Shown piece by piece: positions 7,386 through 16,905 of a stretch of DNA of 64,000 bases. Position numbers and translations under genes: made by a program. Source of the stretch: Rubellimicrobium mesophilum DSM 19309 (GTDB lineage: Bacteria > Pseudomonadota > Alphaproteobacteria > Rhodobacterales > Rhodobacteraceae). Within the stretch, counting starts at the first letter, position 1, and every line of letters starts with the position of its first letter. The stretch is taken from assembly GCF_000600335.2 (NCBI RefSeq), contig NZ_KK088553.1, forward strand, positions 1 through 64,000. The letters are read 5' to 3'. The notes below the pieces were generated by a model. That model did no database searches and was not told the DNA's origin. It saw only the letters and a list, made by a program, of their open reading frames with translations.

Positions 7386-7461
7386 TGGTGAGCCGTGCAG
7401 GATTCGAACCTGCGACCAACTGATTAAAAGTCAGTTGCTCTACCAACTGAGCTAACGGCCC
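7386..7461 (-). tRNA. tRNA-Lys (anticodon TTT)
   Basis: On the minus strand the 76-base sequence runs from GGGCCGTTAGCTCAGTTGG to an encoded CCA. It folds into a cloverleaf: the acceptor GGGCCGT pairs with ACGGCTC (one G-U), the D-arm contains AGCTCAGTTGGTAGAGC, the anticodon loop is ACTTTTAA with TTT, and the T-arm contains GGTTCGAATCC. Its 3' end faces the IS-rich region, the usual polarity for integration at a tRNA gene. Confidence 0.95.
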
Positions 7462-7519
7462 GCCCGGGACCGGAACTAGGCGGCTGCGCGGGAAGCGTCA
7501 ACCGGAAAGTCGGGGTGAG

Positions 7520-7595
7520 TGGTGAGCCGTGTAGGGATCGAACCTACGACCAACTGATTAAGAGTCAGTTGCTCTACCAACTGAGCTAACGGCCC
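7520..7595 (-). tRNA. tRNA-Lys (anticodon CTT)
   Basis: This is a near copy of the neighbouring tRNA, 76 bases with encoded CCA. The anticodon loop reads ACTCTTAA (CTT) and the T-stem differs at a few positions (GTAGGTTCGATCCCTAC). Together the two genes read both lysine codons. They are 58 bases apart in the same orientation and probably share a transcript. Confidence 0.95.
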
Positions 7596-7677
7596 ACTCG
7601 GGGCGCCACATATGGCCGCAGCACGGCGGGGTCAAGGGCCTCTGGCACCACGCTTCGATCAGGACTATGTGGGCGCC

Positions 7678-8514
7678 ATGCGTGACCGGACCGACACAGG
7701 CCTGCCCTTCCAGAAGATGCATGGGCTCGGCAACGACTTCGTGGTGATCGACGGGCGGGGGACCGGCCTGTCGGTCACGCCTGCGCTCGCGCGGCGCTTA
7801 GGCGACCGGCACAGGGGCGTGGGCTTCGACCAGCTCGCGCTTATCGAGGACGCGCCCGGCGCCGACCTCGCCCTGCGCTTCTGGAACGCCGACGGCTCCG
7901 AATCCTCGACCTGCGGCAACGCCACCCGCTGCATCGCCCGCGCCGAGATGGACCGCACCGGCAAGGCCCGCCTCGCGATCCGGACCGAGCGCGGCCTCCT
8001 CGCGGCGAAGGACGAGGGCGACGGCATCACCTCGGTCAACATGGGCCCGCCACGCCTCCTCTGGCACGAGATCCCGCTCGCGCAGGAGATGGACACCTTG
8101 GAGCTCCCCATCGAGGGCGCGCCCACGGCGACCTCCATGGGCAATCCCCACTGCACCTTCTTCGTCCCCGACGCCGAGGTCGTGGACCTCCTCGCCTTCG
8201 GCCCCGCGCACGAGCATCACCCGCTCTTCCCGCAGCGCACCAACGTGCAGGTCGTGCAGGTGCTCGCGCCCGACCGCCTGCGGATGCGGGTCTGGGAGCG
8301 GGGGACGGGCCTCACCCTCGCCTCCGGCTCCTCCTCCTGCGCCGTCACCGTGGCCGCCGCGCGCCGGGGCCTGACCGGGCGCGACGTGACCGTGGTCCTC
8401 GACGGCGGCGAGCTGCGCGTCCGCTGGGCCGAGGACGGCGTCTGGATGACCGGCCGCACCGCCCACGTCTTCTCCGGGGTCCTGACACCCGCCTTCCTGG
8501 AGGCGCTCGCATGA
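7678..8514 (+). CDS. dapF: Diaminopimelate epimerase
   Basis: The 278-residue protein interconverts LL- and meso-diaminopimelate in lysine and peptidoglycan synthesis. Family landmarks are [16 protein letters not shown] at 10-25, [16 protein letters not shown] at 70-85 with catalytic Cys79, and [13 protein letters not shown] near 151-163. At the second active-site motif, where most DapF proteins read ACGxGACA, this one reads ASGSSSCA (215-222), putting Ser216 where the second catalytic Cys is expected. I chose ATG 7678 because the family starts just before this motif; an upstream frame would add 22 unlikely residues. The stop overlaps the next gene (ATGA). Confidence 0.9.
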   Translation: MRDRTDTGLPFQKMHGLGNDFVVIDGRGTGLSVTPALARRLGDRHRGVGFDQLALIEDAPGADLALRFWNADGSESSTCGNATRCIARAEMDRTGKARLAIRTERGLLAAKDEGDGITSVNMGPPRLLWHEIPLAQEMDTLELPIEGAPTATSMGNPHCTFFVPDAEVVDLLAFGPAHEHHPLFPQRTNVQVVQVLAPDRLRMRVWERGTGLTLASGSSSCAVTVAAARRGLTGRDVTVVLDGGELRVRWAEDGVWMTGRTAHVFSGVLTPAFLEALA

Positions 8515-9780
8515 ACGCGCCCGTCTTCGCCACGCTCGGCTGCCGCCTCAACGCCTGGGAGACCGAGGCGATGAAGACGCTCGCCGCGCAGGCGGGCGTC
8601 ACGGACGCGGTTGTGGTGAACACCTGCGCCGTCACGCAGGAGGCCGTCCGCAAGGCCAAGCAGGAGATCCGGCGCCTGGCGCGCGAGAACCCCGGCGCCC
8701 GCGTCGTCGTCACCGGCTGCGCCGCGCAGGTGGAGCCCGAGACCTTCGCCGCCATGCCCGAGGTCTCGCTCGTCCTCGGCAACGCCGAGAAGATGGCCGC
8801 CGAGAGCTGGGCCCAGGTCGGCCGGAGCGAGGCCCCCGACTTCGTGGGCCGGACCGAGCGCGTCCAAGTGGACGACATCATGTCGGTGCGCGAGACGGCG
8901 AGCCACCTGATCGACGGCTTCGGCACCCGCGCCCGCGCCTATGTGCAGGTCCAGAACGGCTGCGACCACCGCTGCACCTTCTGCATCATCCCCTATGGCC
9001 TGGGGGAACTCGCGCTCCGTCCCGGCGGGCGTCGTGGTGGACCAGATCGCGCGCCTCGTGGACAAGGGATTCCTCGAGGTCGTGCTGACCGGCGTGGACC
9101 TCACCTCCTGGGGCGCGGACCTGCCTGGCACCCCGCGCCTCGGGGACCTCGTGATGCAGGTCCTGAGGCTCGTCCCCGGCCTCGCGCGCCTTCGCATCTC
9201 TTCCATCGACTCCATCGAGGCCGACCCGCGCCTCATGGAGGCGCTGGCCACCGAGCCGCGCCTGATGCCGCACCTGCACCTGAGCCTCCAGGCCGGCCAC
9301 GACCTGACCTTGAAGCGCATGAAGCGCCGCCACCTGCGCGACGACGCCCTCCGCTTCTGCGAGGAGGCCCGGCGGCTCCGCCCCGACGTGACCTTCGGCG
9401 CCGACCTCATCGCGGGCTTCCCGACCGAGACCGAGGAGATGTTCGACGGCACCCTGCGGCTGGTGGATGACTGCGGCCTCACCTGGCTCCACGTCTTCCC
9501 CTTCTCCCCCCGCAAGGGCACGCCCGCCGCCAAGATGCCCCAGGTCGCCGGCCCCCTGATCCGCGAGCGCGCCGCCCGCCTCCGCGCCGCCGGGGAGGAG
9601 GCCACGCGCCGGCACCTCGACGCCCAGGTCGGCCGCCGCCACTTGGTCCTCATGGAGAGCGCCACCCTCGGCCGGACCGAGCAGTTCGCCGAGGTGCTCT
9701 TCGGGACAGGGCAGCCCCTGGGCGCCCTCGTGGAAGCGGAGATCGCCGGCCGCGACGGCGAGCGCCTTCGCGCCGCCTGA
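8511..9780 (+). pseudogene. mtaB: tRNA (N6-threonylcarbamoyladenosine) methylthiotransferase MtaB, frameshifted
   Basis: The product is a radical-SAM methylthiotransferase that modifies t6A37 in tRNA. The first frame gives the UPF0004 domain (NTCAVTQEAVRKAKQ, VTGCAAQVEPE) and the 4Fe-4S motif CDHRCTFC. After CIIPYG the match moves to the next frame, which continues GNSRSVPAGVVV, ISSIDSIEADPRLM, HLHLSLQAGHD and a TRAM-like tail. The break lies at the G5 run 9002-9006: one extra G explains it. The repaired protein is about 422 residues, normal for MtaB. Translationally coupled to dapF. A sequencing error is more likely than real loss. Confidence 0.85.
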
Positions 9781-9919
9781 GCCTCGGGCCAAGGCGGCCA
9801 CCGATTGCGCGAACGGCCCTGCCCTGATCGACCCGGATCGCGATACCGTTGGCGTCGAGCTCCGATCTCCGGCAGGATGCGTGGAACCTCGGAATGGCAA
9901 CTGAGCAGGAGGACCCAAT

Positions 9920-10267
9920 ATGGCCTACATCGACGGCTTCCTGGCCGCCGTACCCATCGCCAACAAGGACGTCTACCGGGATCACTCCGCCCGGATGGCG
10001 ACGATCATGAGGCGTTACGGGGCGCTCCACTGCGTCGAGACCTGGGGCGACGATGTGCCCGAGGGGAAGGTCACCTCGTTCCCCATGGCCGTCCAGCGCA
10101 AGGACGACGAGGCGGTCGTCTTTTCCTGGGTGTGGTGGCCGGACAAGGCGACCCGCGACGCCGCATGGAAGCGGATGATGGACGACGCCGAGATGAGCGC
10201 CGAGGCCATGCCCTTCGACGGCAAGCGCATGATCTTCGGCGGTTTCGAGGTCCTCGTGGAGGCTTGA
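9920..10267 (+). CDS. DUF1428 family protein (YbaA-like)
   Basis: The 115-residue protein begins MAYIDGFLAAVPIANKDVYRDHS and contains CVETWGDDVPEGKVTSFPMAV, VVFSWVWWPDKATRD and MPFDGKRMIFGGFEVLVE, all landmarks of DUF1428, a ferredoxin-like (dimeric alpha+beta barrel) family of unknown function. AGGAGG lies a normal distance before the ATG, fixing the start. It is monocistronic, 139 bases after mtaB, and the gene downstream is convergent. No catalytic role is established for the family. Confidence 0.85.
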   Translation: MAYIDGFLAAVPIANKDVYRDHSARMATIMRRYGALHCVETWGDDVPEGKVTSFPMAVQRKDDEAVVFSWVWWPDKATRDAAWKRMMDDAEMSAEAMPFDGKRMIFGGFEVLVEA

Positions 10268-10428
10268 GCCGCACCTCCGCCGAGGCGACACGGCCCGTTC
10301 CGGGCGGCCCGGAGGGGGCCAGCCGCGCGCCGAGGCCGTCGGAGCCAAAGTCCTGCCCTGAGCCCCGCGCACCGCACCGATGGCCTGCGGGCCGTGATCG
10401 AGCGCGGGCCTTAAACCCGCCCGATCGC

Positions 10429-11040
10429 TCAGAAGCTGAAGCTGACGCCGAGGTTGATCGAGTTCGTCACGGGATCGCCGTCGAGGTTGCCGCCCCCGTC
10501 GGTCTCCCCGTCGAGCCGGGAGTAGGTGCCCTCGTATTCGCCGAAGACGGAGAGGCTGTCGGTGAGGGGGACCGAGGCCCCGGCCACCCAGGACACCGCC
10601 GGGCCCGAGGCGTCCGCGCTGCCCCCGCCCTCGATCTCCACGTCCGCGATGGCAAGTCCCAGGCCCGCGCCGACATAGGGCGTGACGGAGCCGAAGGCCT
10701 CCTCCCACCGGCGCATCCCGTTCACCGTGAAGGTGTCGAGCCCGTCGAGCGCGAGGCCGTTCGCCGCCACCGCCTCGTCGTCCGCGTCGATCCCGAAATG
10801 GCTGTAGTCGAGCGCGATGCCGAAGCCGTTCTCGGCCCACCAGGTCGCCCGCAGGCCGAGCTGCGACGAATCCCCGGTCGCCTCGTCGCCCGAGGCCTCC
10901 GCGTCCGGCAGGGTCGCGTCGCCGCTGAGCGTCACGCCCCCGTCGGGCGCCCCCTGCCAGCCGCCGTAGAAGCTCAGCTCCACCTCCGCCCAGGCGGGCG
11001 AGGCGGCGAGAAGAGCCACGAGGGGGAGGAAGCGTCGCAT
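10429..11040 (-). CDS. Outer-membrane beta-barrel protein (Omp25/OmpA-like porin fold)
   Basis: The 203-residue protein starts with a clear signal peptide (MRRFLPLVALLAASPAWA, cleavage before EVEL). The mature part alternates hydrophobic and polar residues and ends in SINLGVSFSF, the terminal aromatic signal recognised by the BAM complex. Segments such as YVGAGLGLAIADVEI and SVFGEYEGTYSRLDG resemble 8-stranded barrels of the Omp25/COG3637 type. An alternative start two codons upstream is possible. Longer upstream frames lack support because the signal peptide would be internal. It is transcribed divergently from petA; function beyond a surface barrel is unknown. Confidence 0.8.
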   Translation of the reverse strand: MRRFLPLVALLAASPAWAEVELSFYGGWQGAPDGGVTLSGDATLPDAEASGDEATGDSSQLGLRATWWAENGFGIALDYSHFGIDADDEAVAANGLALDGLDTFTVNGMRRWEEAFGSVTPYVGAGLGLAIADVEIEGGGSADASGPAVSWVAGASVPLTDSLSVFGEYEGTYSRLDGETDGGGNLDGDPVTNSINLGVSFSF

Positions 11041-11514
11041 CGGCATCCGTTCTTCGGCACGATCAGGATAGGGGCCGGCGGGCCCTCGGACAAGCGCAGG
11101 ACCCCGGTTCGGCCCGGAATGCCAGCCCCTGCGATGTTTCTGCGCCGCAGAAGTGACCGATCCGCCACGGTCCCCCGGCAGGATCCGGAGAATTGAGCGG
11201 AAGCCCCGCTTGACGGGGGCCGCGTGGGGCGGGAGCGCGGGACGGCCCCCCGCCGTCCTGCCCTGACGCTCGGACAGGCGCCCCGCCCGGCCCCTTGGCC
11301 TCCGGGCCGCGCGCGGGGCCACCGGCCCACCGCGCTCCTCCCGCATCACCCCTCCGCCATTCGTGTTTCCCCCGCCCCGCCTGCGCCGAGTTGTCCGCTG
11401 GACCATGGCGATTTTGGTGCTAAAAGCCGCGCGAACGCGGATGGGTGCGCCTCGCGCCCGCCGCCGTCGAGCCATGGGCGGGCCGCCCCGCCCCCATCCC
11501 GAAGAGAGGTCCCC
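11041..11514. other. Divergent spacer between barrel gene and petA
   Basis: This 474-base stretch separates divergent genes and should hold both promoters. I see no convincing gene. A possible petA promoter is TTGTCC near 11392 with TGCTAAAA about 19 bases further on, which is weak evidence only. Confidence 0.3.
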
Positions 11515-12096
11515 TTGTCGCATACCGAAGCACCTCAGGGCACCCGCCGCGACTTCATCTACTACGCGACGGCCGGCGCCGCCGCCGTGGTGACCGGAGC
11601 GGCCGTGTGGCCCCTGGTCAACCAGATGAACCCGTCCGCGGACGTGCAGGCCCTGGCCTCGATCCGGGTGGACGTGTCGGGCGTCACCCCGGGCACGCAG
11701 ATCACCGTGCTCTGGCAGGGCAAGCCCGTCTTCATCCGCGCCCGCACCGAGGACGAGATCGCCTCCGCCAAGGACGTCGACGTCTCGACCCTCCCCGACC
11801 CGGAGGCCAACAACGCCAACCTCGACCCCTCGGCGCCCGCTTCCGACGAGAACCGCGCCCTCGCCGCCTTCGAGGGGAGCGAGCTCCCGCCCGAGACCTG
11901 GCTCGTGCAGATGGGCGTCTGCACCCACCTCGGCTGCGTGCCGCTGGGCGAATCGGGCGACTTCGGCGGCTGGTTCTGCCCCTGCCACGGCTCGCAGTAC
12001 GACACCGCCGGCCGCATCCGCCGCGGGCCCGCGCCCCGCAACCTGCCCATCCCCGTCGCGAAGTTCGTCGACGCGGGCACCATTCAACTCGGCTGA
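11515..12096 (+). CDS. petA: Ubiquinol-cytochrome c reductase, Rieske iron-sulfur subunit
   Basis: The 193-residue protein is the 2Fe-2S subunit of the bc1 complex. It has a twin-arginine-type N-terminus ([17 protein letters not shown], 10-25) acting as membrane anchor, and the two cluster-binding boxes C136-T-H138-L-G-C141 and C155-P-C157-H158, where C136, H138, C155 and H158 bind the cluster and C141 and C157 form the disulfide. I placed the start at TTG 11515 because GAGAGGT precedes it and [14 protein letters not shown] matches the family; no ATG is available in the right place. First gene of petABC. Confidence 0.92.
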   Translation: MSHTEAPQGTRRDFIYYATAGAAAVVTGAAVWPLVNQMNPSADVQALASIRVDVSGVTPGTQITVLWQGKPVFIRARTEDEIASAKDVDVSTLPDPEANNANLDPSAPASDENRALAAFEGSELPPETWLVQMGVCTHLGCVPLGESGDFGGWFCPCHGSQYDTAGRIRRGPAPRNLPIPVAKFVDAGTIQLG

Positions 12097-12108
12097 GGAG
12101 AGGTCCCG

Positions 12109-13454
12109 ATGTCCGGCGTCCTTCACGACGACTACGTTCCCAAGACCCGCGCCGAGAAGTGGGTCGAGCGTCGCCTGCCGCTGATCTCGCTGCTCTACGG
12201 CACGCTGATGATCCGCACCCCCGGAACCTCAACTGGATGTGGATCTGGGGCATCGTGCTGATGTTCGCCCTGATCGGCCAGATCGCCACCGGGGTCGTGC
12301 TCGCCATGCACTACACGCCCCACGTGGACCTCGCCTTCGCCTCGGTCGAGCACATCATGCGCGACGTGAACGGCGGCTTCATGCTGCGCTACTTCCACGC
12401 GAACGGCGCGTCGCTGATGTTCTTCGCCGTCTACTGCCACATCTTCCGCAACCTCTACTACGGAAGCTACAAGACCCCGCGCGAGATCACCTGGATCATC
12501 GGCATCCTGATCTTCGTGCTGATGATGGGCACCGCCTTCATGGGCTACGTGCTGCCCTGGGGCCAGATGTCCTTCCACGGCACCTCGGTCATCACCGGCC
12601 TCTTCGGCGCCATCCCCTTCATCGGCGAATCGATCCAGACTTGGCTGCTCGGCGCCTCGGCGGTGGGCCAGCCGGCGCTCAACCGCTTCTTCTCGCTGCA
12701 CTTCCTGCTGCCCTTCGTCATCCTCGGCCTGACCCTGGTGCACGTCTGGGCCTTCCACACGACGGGCAACAACAACCCCACCGGCGTCGAGGTGCGGCGC
12801 TCCTCGGTCGAGGAGGCCCGGCGCGATACCGTCCCCTTCTGGCCCTACTTCATCCTTAAGGACTTCTACGCGCTCGCGGTCGTGCTCGCGGTGTTCTTCG
12901 CCATCGTGGCCTTCATGCCCAACTACCTCGGGCACCCGGACAACTACGTCCCGGCGAACCCGCTCGCCACGCCGTCGCACATCGTGCCGGAATGGTACTT
13001 CCTGCCCTTCTACGCGATCCTGCGCGCCTTCACCGGCGACGTCTGGGTGGTGATGTTCGCCAACTGGATCAGCTTCGGCATCATCGACGCCAAGTTCTTC
13101 GGCGTCCTCGCGATGTTCGGCGCCATCGTGGTGATGGCCCTGTCGCCCTGGCTCGACACCTCGCTGGTGCGCTCGGGCCGCTACCGGCCGATGTTCAAGT
13201 GGTGGTTCGCCCTCCTCGTGGTCGACTTCGTCGTCCTGATGTGGGTCGGCGCCCAGCCGGCCGAGGGGATCTACCCCTACATCGCCCTGATCGGCGCCAC
13301 CTACTGGTTCGCCTACTTCCTGGTGATCCTGCCGCTCCTCGGCGTCATCGAGCGGCCGCTGACCCCGCCCGCGTCCATCGAGGCCGACTTCGCGGCCCAT
13401 TACGACCCCCAGACCGGGGGCACCAAGCAGTTCGCCGGCAGCCCGGCCGAGTGA
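12109..13454 (+). pseudogene. petB: Cytochrome b of the bc1 complex, frameshifted
   Basis: The product carries hemes bL and bH and the quinol sites. The ATG at 12109 gives [38 protein letters not shown] and then hits a stop, while the correct continuation [13 protein letters not shown] runs in another frame. One missing C in the C5 run 12218-12222 restores a 448-residue protein, normal for the family. Downstream features are intact: helices with histidines ([24 protein letters not shown]), GQMSFHG...GLFGAIP, and [15 protein letters not shown], the PEWY quinol-oxidation motif. In a respiratory alphaproteobacterium this is most likely a sequence error. Confidence 0.9.
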
Positions 13455-13468
13455 GAGGACCCTCGAAG

Positions 13469-14335
13469 ATGCTCAAGACGCTCGCCCTCGGCGCGGCGCT
13501 CGCCCTCACCGCCCTCCCCGCCTTCGCGGAAGGGGAGGGGCACGTGACCGACTACGCCTTCTCCTTCGAGGGGCCCTTCGGCTCCTTCGACAAGCTCCAG
13601 CTCCAGCGCGGACTGCAGGTCTACACCGAGGTCTGCTCCGCCTGCCACGGCCTGAGCTACGTGGCCTACCGGACGCTCGCGCAGCCCGGCGGCCCCGAGC
13701 TCCCCGAGGACCAGATGCGTGCCTACGCGGAGCAGTTCACGGTCCTGGACCCGACCCTGAACGACGGCGAGGGGGGCGAGCGTCCCGCCACGCCGGCGGA
13801 CCGCTTCCCCCATTCCGGCCTGCCCAACGCCCCGGACCTGAGCCTCATGGCCAAGGCCCGGGCGGGCTTCCACGGCCCCTATGGGACCGGCCTCTCGCAG
13901 CTCTTCAACGGCATGGGCGGACCGGAGTACATCACTTCGCTCCTGAACGGCTACGAGGATCCGCCGGCCTGCGCGCCCGAGGACTTCGAAGGCTACTACA
14001 ACACCGTCTTCCAGGCGGGCGGCTACCCCGAGGAGTGCAAGGACGAGGAGGGCCACCACCTCTTCCCCGGCTCCTGGATCGCCATGCCGCCGCCGCTCGC
14101 GGATGGTCAGGTGGTCTTCGCGGACGGCTCGCGCAACGACACGGAGGCCGAGGCCTACAACGCGGCGGCCTTCCTGATGTGGGCGGCCGAGCCTCATCTG
14201 AACGCCCGCAAGGAGGCCGGCCTGACCGGCGTGCTCTTCCTCGCGATCCTGTCGGTGCTCCTCTACCTCACCAACAAGCGCATCTGGGCGCCGGTGAAGG
14301 CGGGTGGCCGGCCGCTCGGGGCGGACCAGCACTGA
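13469..14335 (+). CDS. petC: Cytochrome c1 of the bc1 complex
   Basis: The 288-residue protein has a signal peptide ([20 protein letters not shown]), the covalent heme motif C56-S-A-C59-H60, a [13 protein letters not shown] segment supplying the methionine axial ligand, and a C-terminal transmembrane anchor ([23 protein letters not shown]). It passes electrons from the Rieske centre to soluble or membrane cytochrome c. It starts 15 bases after petB with GAGAGGA upstream, and is followed by a strong terminator, closing the petABC operon. The insertion between heme motif and Met ligand is as in purple-bacterial cytochromes c1. Confidence 0.93.
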   Translation: MLKTLALGAALALTALPAFAEGEGHVTDYAFSFEGPFGSFDKLQLQRGLQVYTEVCSACHGLSYVAYRTLAQPGGPELPEDQMRAYAEQFTVLDPTLNDGEGGERPATPADRFPHSGLPNAPDLSLMAKARAGFHGPYGTGLSQLFNGMGGPEYITSLLNGYEDPPACAPEDFEGYYNTVFQAGGYPEECKDEEGHHLFPGSWIAMPPPLADGQVVFADGSRNDTEAEAYNAAAFLMWAAEPHLNARKEAGLTGVLFLAILSVLLYLTNKRIWAPVKAGGRPLGADQH

Positions 14336-14360
14336 CGTCGTGCCAGGACGGACATCGGAG

Positions 14361-14393
14361 GGGCGCCCGGGAGACCGGGCGCCCTTCTTCGTT
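14361..14393 (+). terminator. Rho-independent terminator of petABC
   Basis: GGGCGCCCGG (14361-14370), a GAGA loop and CCGGGCGCCC (14375-14384) form a perfect ten-pair stem followed by TTCTTCGTT, 25 bases after the petC stop. Confidence 0.85.
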
Positions 14394-14444
14394 GCGGGCC
14401 GGGGGCTCCGCTGCCGTCGCTGGGACGGCGTCCGATTGGCGGGG

Positions 14445-14529
14445 CTCCGGAGGGCGGGCGTCAGCCCGCCATGCGGCGGCGAACAATGCTCTCCTATCCG
14501 GCGGAGCGTCGCGGGCTGAAGCCCGCCCG
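14445..14529 (+). repeat. REPIN-like repeat, copy 1
   Basis: Two GC hairpins face each other: GGCGGGC-GTCA-GCCCGCC (14453-14470) and CGGGC-TGAA-GCCCG (14512-14525). The outer sequence CTCCGGAGGGCGGGC recurs, inverted, near 44980. The pair of inverted palindromes about 60 bases apart is the form of REP doublets. It lies between petC and the converging thiQ. The rest of 14336-14693 shows no gene. Confidence 0.7.
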
Positions 14530-14693
14530 ACGGCCGATTCATCCGCAGGAGCTGTAGCTTTAGCGGTTTCTTAACCTGTCCCTGCCATGGTGATCCCGTC
14601 CCTGGGTCGCCGCCCGGCGGGGTAGGGGGAGTTGCGCCTTCCGTTCGGACCTAGGCCCCGCGCAGGGACGACTCGGGACGAAGGGCCGAAACC

Positions 14694-15386
14694 CTATCCC
14701 AGATAGGCCCGCAGCGCCGGGGGCGGGTCGGCCAGCAGCGCCTCGGTCGGCACCGGCGGGGCCGCCCTCCCCTCGGCCACCACGATCACCGACTCCGCGA
14801 TGGCCCGCGCGTCCTCCGGATCGTGCGTCACCATCAGGAGCGTCGCCCCCCGCGCGCCCAGCACCTCGCGGGTGAGCGTCAGCATCTCGGCCTTGAGCGC
14901 GGGCCCGAGCGCCGCGAAGGGCTCGTCCATCAGCACCAGCGGGCGGTCCTGCACGAGGAGCCGGGCGAGGGCCGCCCGCCCCTGCTGCCCGCCCGAGAGC
15001 TGCGCCGGCCGCCGGTCGCCCAACCCCCCGAGGCCCACCCGCGCCAGCGCCGCTTCCGCCCGCGCCCTCTCCTCCGGCCGAGGGCGCAACGAAGGCCGAA
15101 GACCCAGCGCCACGTTCTGGAGCGCCGTCAGATGCGGGAAGAGGTTGTTGTCCTGGAAGAGCACGCCGACGGGCCTCTGCCCCGGGGATAGCGGCCCGAG
15201 GTCCCGCCCGTCCCACAGCACCCGCCCGGAGACAGGCGCCAGGAACCCCGCAATGGCTGATAGCAGCGTGGACTTCCCCCCGCCCGAGGGTCCCATCACC
15301 GCCACGGACGCCCCGCCCGGCACCTCGAGGTCGGCCGAGAGCCGGAACGCCCCCACCTGCAGCTCCAGCCTATCGAGCCGCAGCAT
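14694..15386 (-). CDS. thiQ: Thiamine ABC transporter, ATP-binding protein ThiQ
   Basis: The 230-residue ATPase energises thiamine/TPP import. It has Walker A GPSGGGKST (32-40), Q-loop LFQDNNLFPHLTA, signature LSGGQQGRAALARLL, Walker B LVLMDEPFAALGP and switch TLLMVTHDPEDARA. The small size and QDNNLFPHL segment fit ThiQ. The start overlaps the end of thiP by 17 bases. It is the last gene of the thiB-thiP-thiQ operon, all under the upstream TPP riboswitch. Confidence 0.92.
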   Translation of the reverse strand: MLRLDRLELQVGAFRLSADLEVPGGASVAVMGPSGGGKSTLLSAIAGFLAPVSGRVLWDGRDLGPLSPGQRPVGVLFQDNNLFPHLTALQNVALGLRPSLRPRPEERARAEAALARVGLGGLGDRRPAQLSGGQQGRAALARLLVQDRPLVLMDEPFAALGPALKAEMLTLTREVLGARGATLLMVTHDPEDARAIAESVIVVAEGRAAPPVPTEALLADPPPALRAYLG

Positions 15387-16905
15387 CGAGCCGTCCCCCT
15401 CGGTCGAAGGCCCAGAAGAGCCCGAGCGCCAGAAGCAGGATCACGAGCCCCACCCCCGCCGCCGCCTCCATCCGGTAGGCCCCCATGAGCTGCGCCATGA
15501 GGAGCGGCAGCGTCCCCTGCCCCTGGCCCGCGAAGAGCGCGATCACGCCGAGGTTCCCCATGGACAGCGCCGCCGCGAGGCCGCCCGCGAAGCCCAGGGC
15601 GGGCCGCAGCAGCGGCAGCACCACGATCCCGAGCCGGGCCACGCCGACGATCCCGAGCGACTCCGCCAGCCGCCCGTGCCGCGCCTCGACCTCGGCCAAG
15701 GCGGGCGCAAGGGAGCGCAACGCGAAGGGAAGCGCCATCAGAGCATCGGCCAGCGCCGTCACCGGCAGGGCGACCGCGCCGAGCCCCACGAAGGGCCGCA
15801 GCACCAGCAGGAGCCCCGTCCCGAGCACCAGCGAGGACGCCGCGAGCGGCAGGGCGCCTGCCACCTGCGCCAGCGCGCCGCCCCGCAGCGCCAGCGCCAG
15901 GGCGAGCCCCACCGAAAGCGCCGTCGCCCCCAGCGCCACCAGGAGCGACCGCCCCGTCGCGCCCCAGGCCTCCCCCGGCAGATCGTCGAGCCCGCCGATC
16001 CCCCTCAGGACGATGAGGCCCAGCGGCAGGAGCAGGAACAGCGCCGCCGCCCCGATCCAGAGCGCATCGGCGACCCGCGCCCCCAGCCCTCCGGCGTCCC
16101 ACCGCTCCACCGCGCGCCCGAGTCCCGCCCCCAGGACCGGCCCCCGGGTGAGCGCGACGGCCAGCAGCGCCGCCCCCCCGCAGAGCGCGTATTGCAGCAG
16201 CGCCAGTTGCGCCGCCCCGGCGAAGTCCGCCTCGAAGCGGATCGCCTGGTAGATGGCCAGTTCCACCGTGGTCGCCGCCGGCCCGCCCCCCAGGATCAAC
16301 GCCACCGAGAAGCTGGTCAGGCACAGCGCGAAGATCGCCGCGACGGCCCCTGGCACCACCTGCCGCAGCATCGGCCGCTCCAGCACCGCCCAGACCGGCG
16401 CGTTCAGCGTCGCGGCCAGCCGGAACCGCTCGGCCGGGATGTCGAGCCAGCCCTGCAGGATCAGCCGCGTGGCGAGCGGCAGGTTCAGGAACACATGGGC
16501 GAGCACCACGCCTTGCAGCCCGTAGATCGACACCGGGGGCCACCCCAGCGCCCGCAACCCGTCGTTGAGGAGGCCCCCCCGCCCGAACACCGCGAGAAGC
16601 CCCAGCACCGCCACGATCACCGGCAGGATGAACGGCGCCCCGAGCAACGTCACCAACGCGCTCCGCCCTGGGAACCGCCGCCGCGCCAAGGCCCGCGCGA
16701 CGGGCACGGCCAACACCACCGACGCGCCCGCCGACAGCGCCGCCTGCACCAGCGTGAACCGCAGCGCCGCCCAGTCCGCCGGGCCGAGCCCGCCCCCGCC
16801 CGCGCGTCCCAGCAAGGGCGCCAGGGTCCCGAGGCACAGCCCCGCCATCAGAAGCGCGGCGAGCGCCCCCGGCCAACGTGGCAACCCGGGACCCGACCGC
16901 GTCAC
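15370..16905 (-). CDS. thiP: Thiamine ABC transporter permease ThiP
   Basis: The 511-residue membrane protein contains two homologous permease halves, each with about six helices and a cytoplasmic coupling motif: FRLAATLNAPVWAVLERPMLRQVVPG in the first half and GRLAESLGIVGVARLGIVVLPLLRPALG in the second. This duplicated layout is that of ThiP and the iron permeases (SfuB); the ThiB neighbour and riboswitch decide for thiamine. The start overlaps the thiB stop (ATGA). No break is seen. Confidence 0.9.
   Translation of the reverse strand: MTRSGPGLPRWPGALAALLMAGLCLGTLAPLLGRAGGGGLGPADWAALRFTLVQAALSAGASVVLAVPVARALARRRFPGRSALVTLLGAPFILPVIVAVLGLLAVFGRGGLLNDGLRALGWPPVSIYGLQGVVLAHVFLNLPLATRLILQGWLDIPAERFRLAATLNAPVWAVLERPMLRQVVPGAVAAIFALCLTSFSVALILGGGPAATTVELAIYQAIRFEADFAGAAQLALLQYALCGGAALLAVALTRGPVLGAGLGRAVERWDAGGLGARVADALWIGAAALFLLLPLGLIVLRGIGGLDDLPGEAWGATGRSLLVALGATALSVGLALALALRGGALAQVAGALPLAASSLVLGTGLLLVLRPFVGLGAVALPVTALADALMALPFALRSLAPALAEVEARHGRLAESLGIVGVARLGIVVLPLLRPALGFAGGLAAALSMGNLGVIALFAGQGQGTLPLLMAQLMGAYRMEAAAGVGLVILLLALGLFWAFDRGGRLDAAAR

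Noticed and set aside
12239-12859. Alternative 206-residue frame inside petB
   Set aside because: It is an out-of-frame shadow; the petB frame shows clear cytochrome b helices and the PEWY motif.
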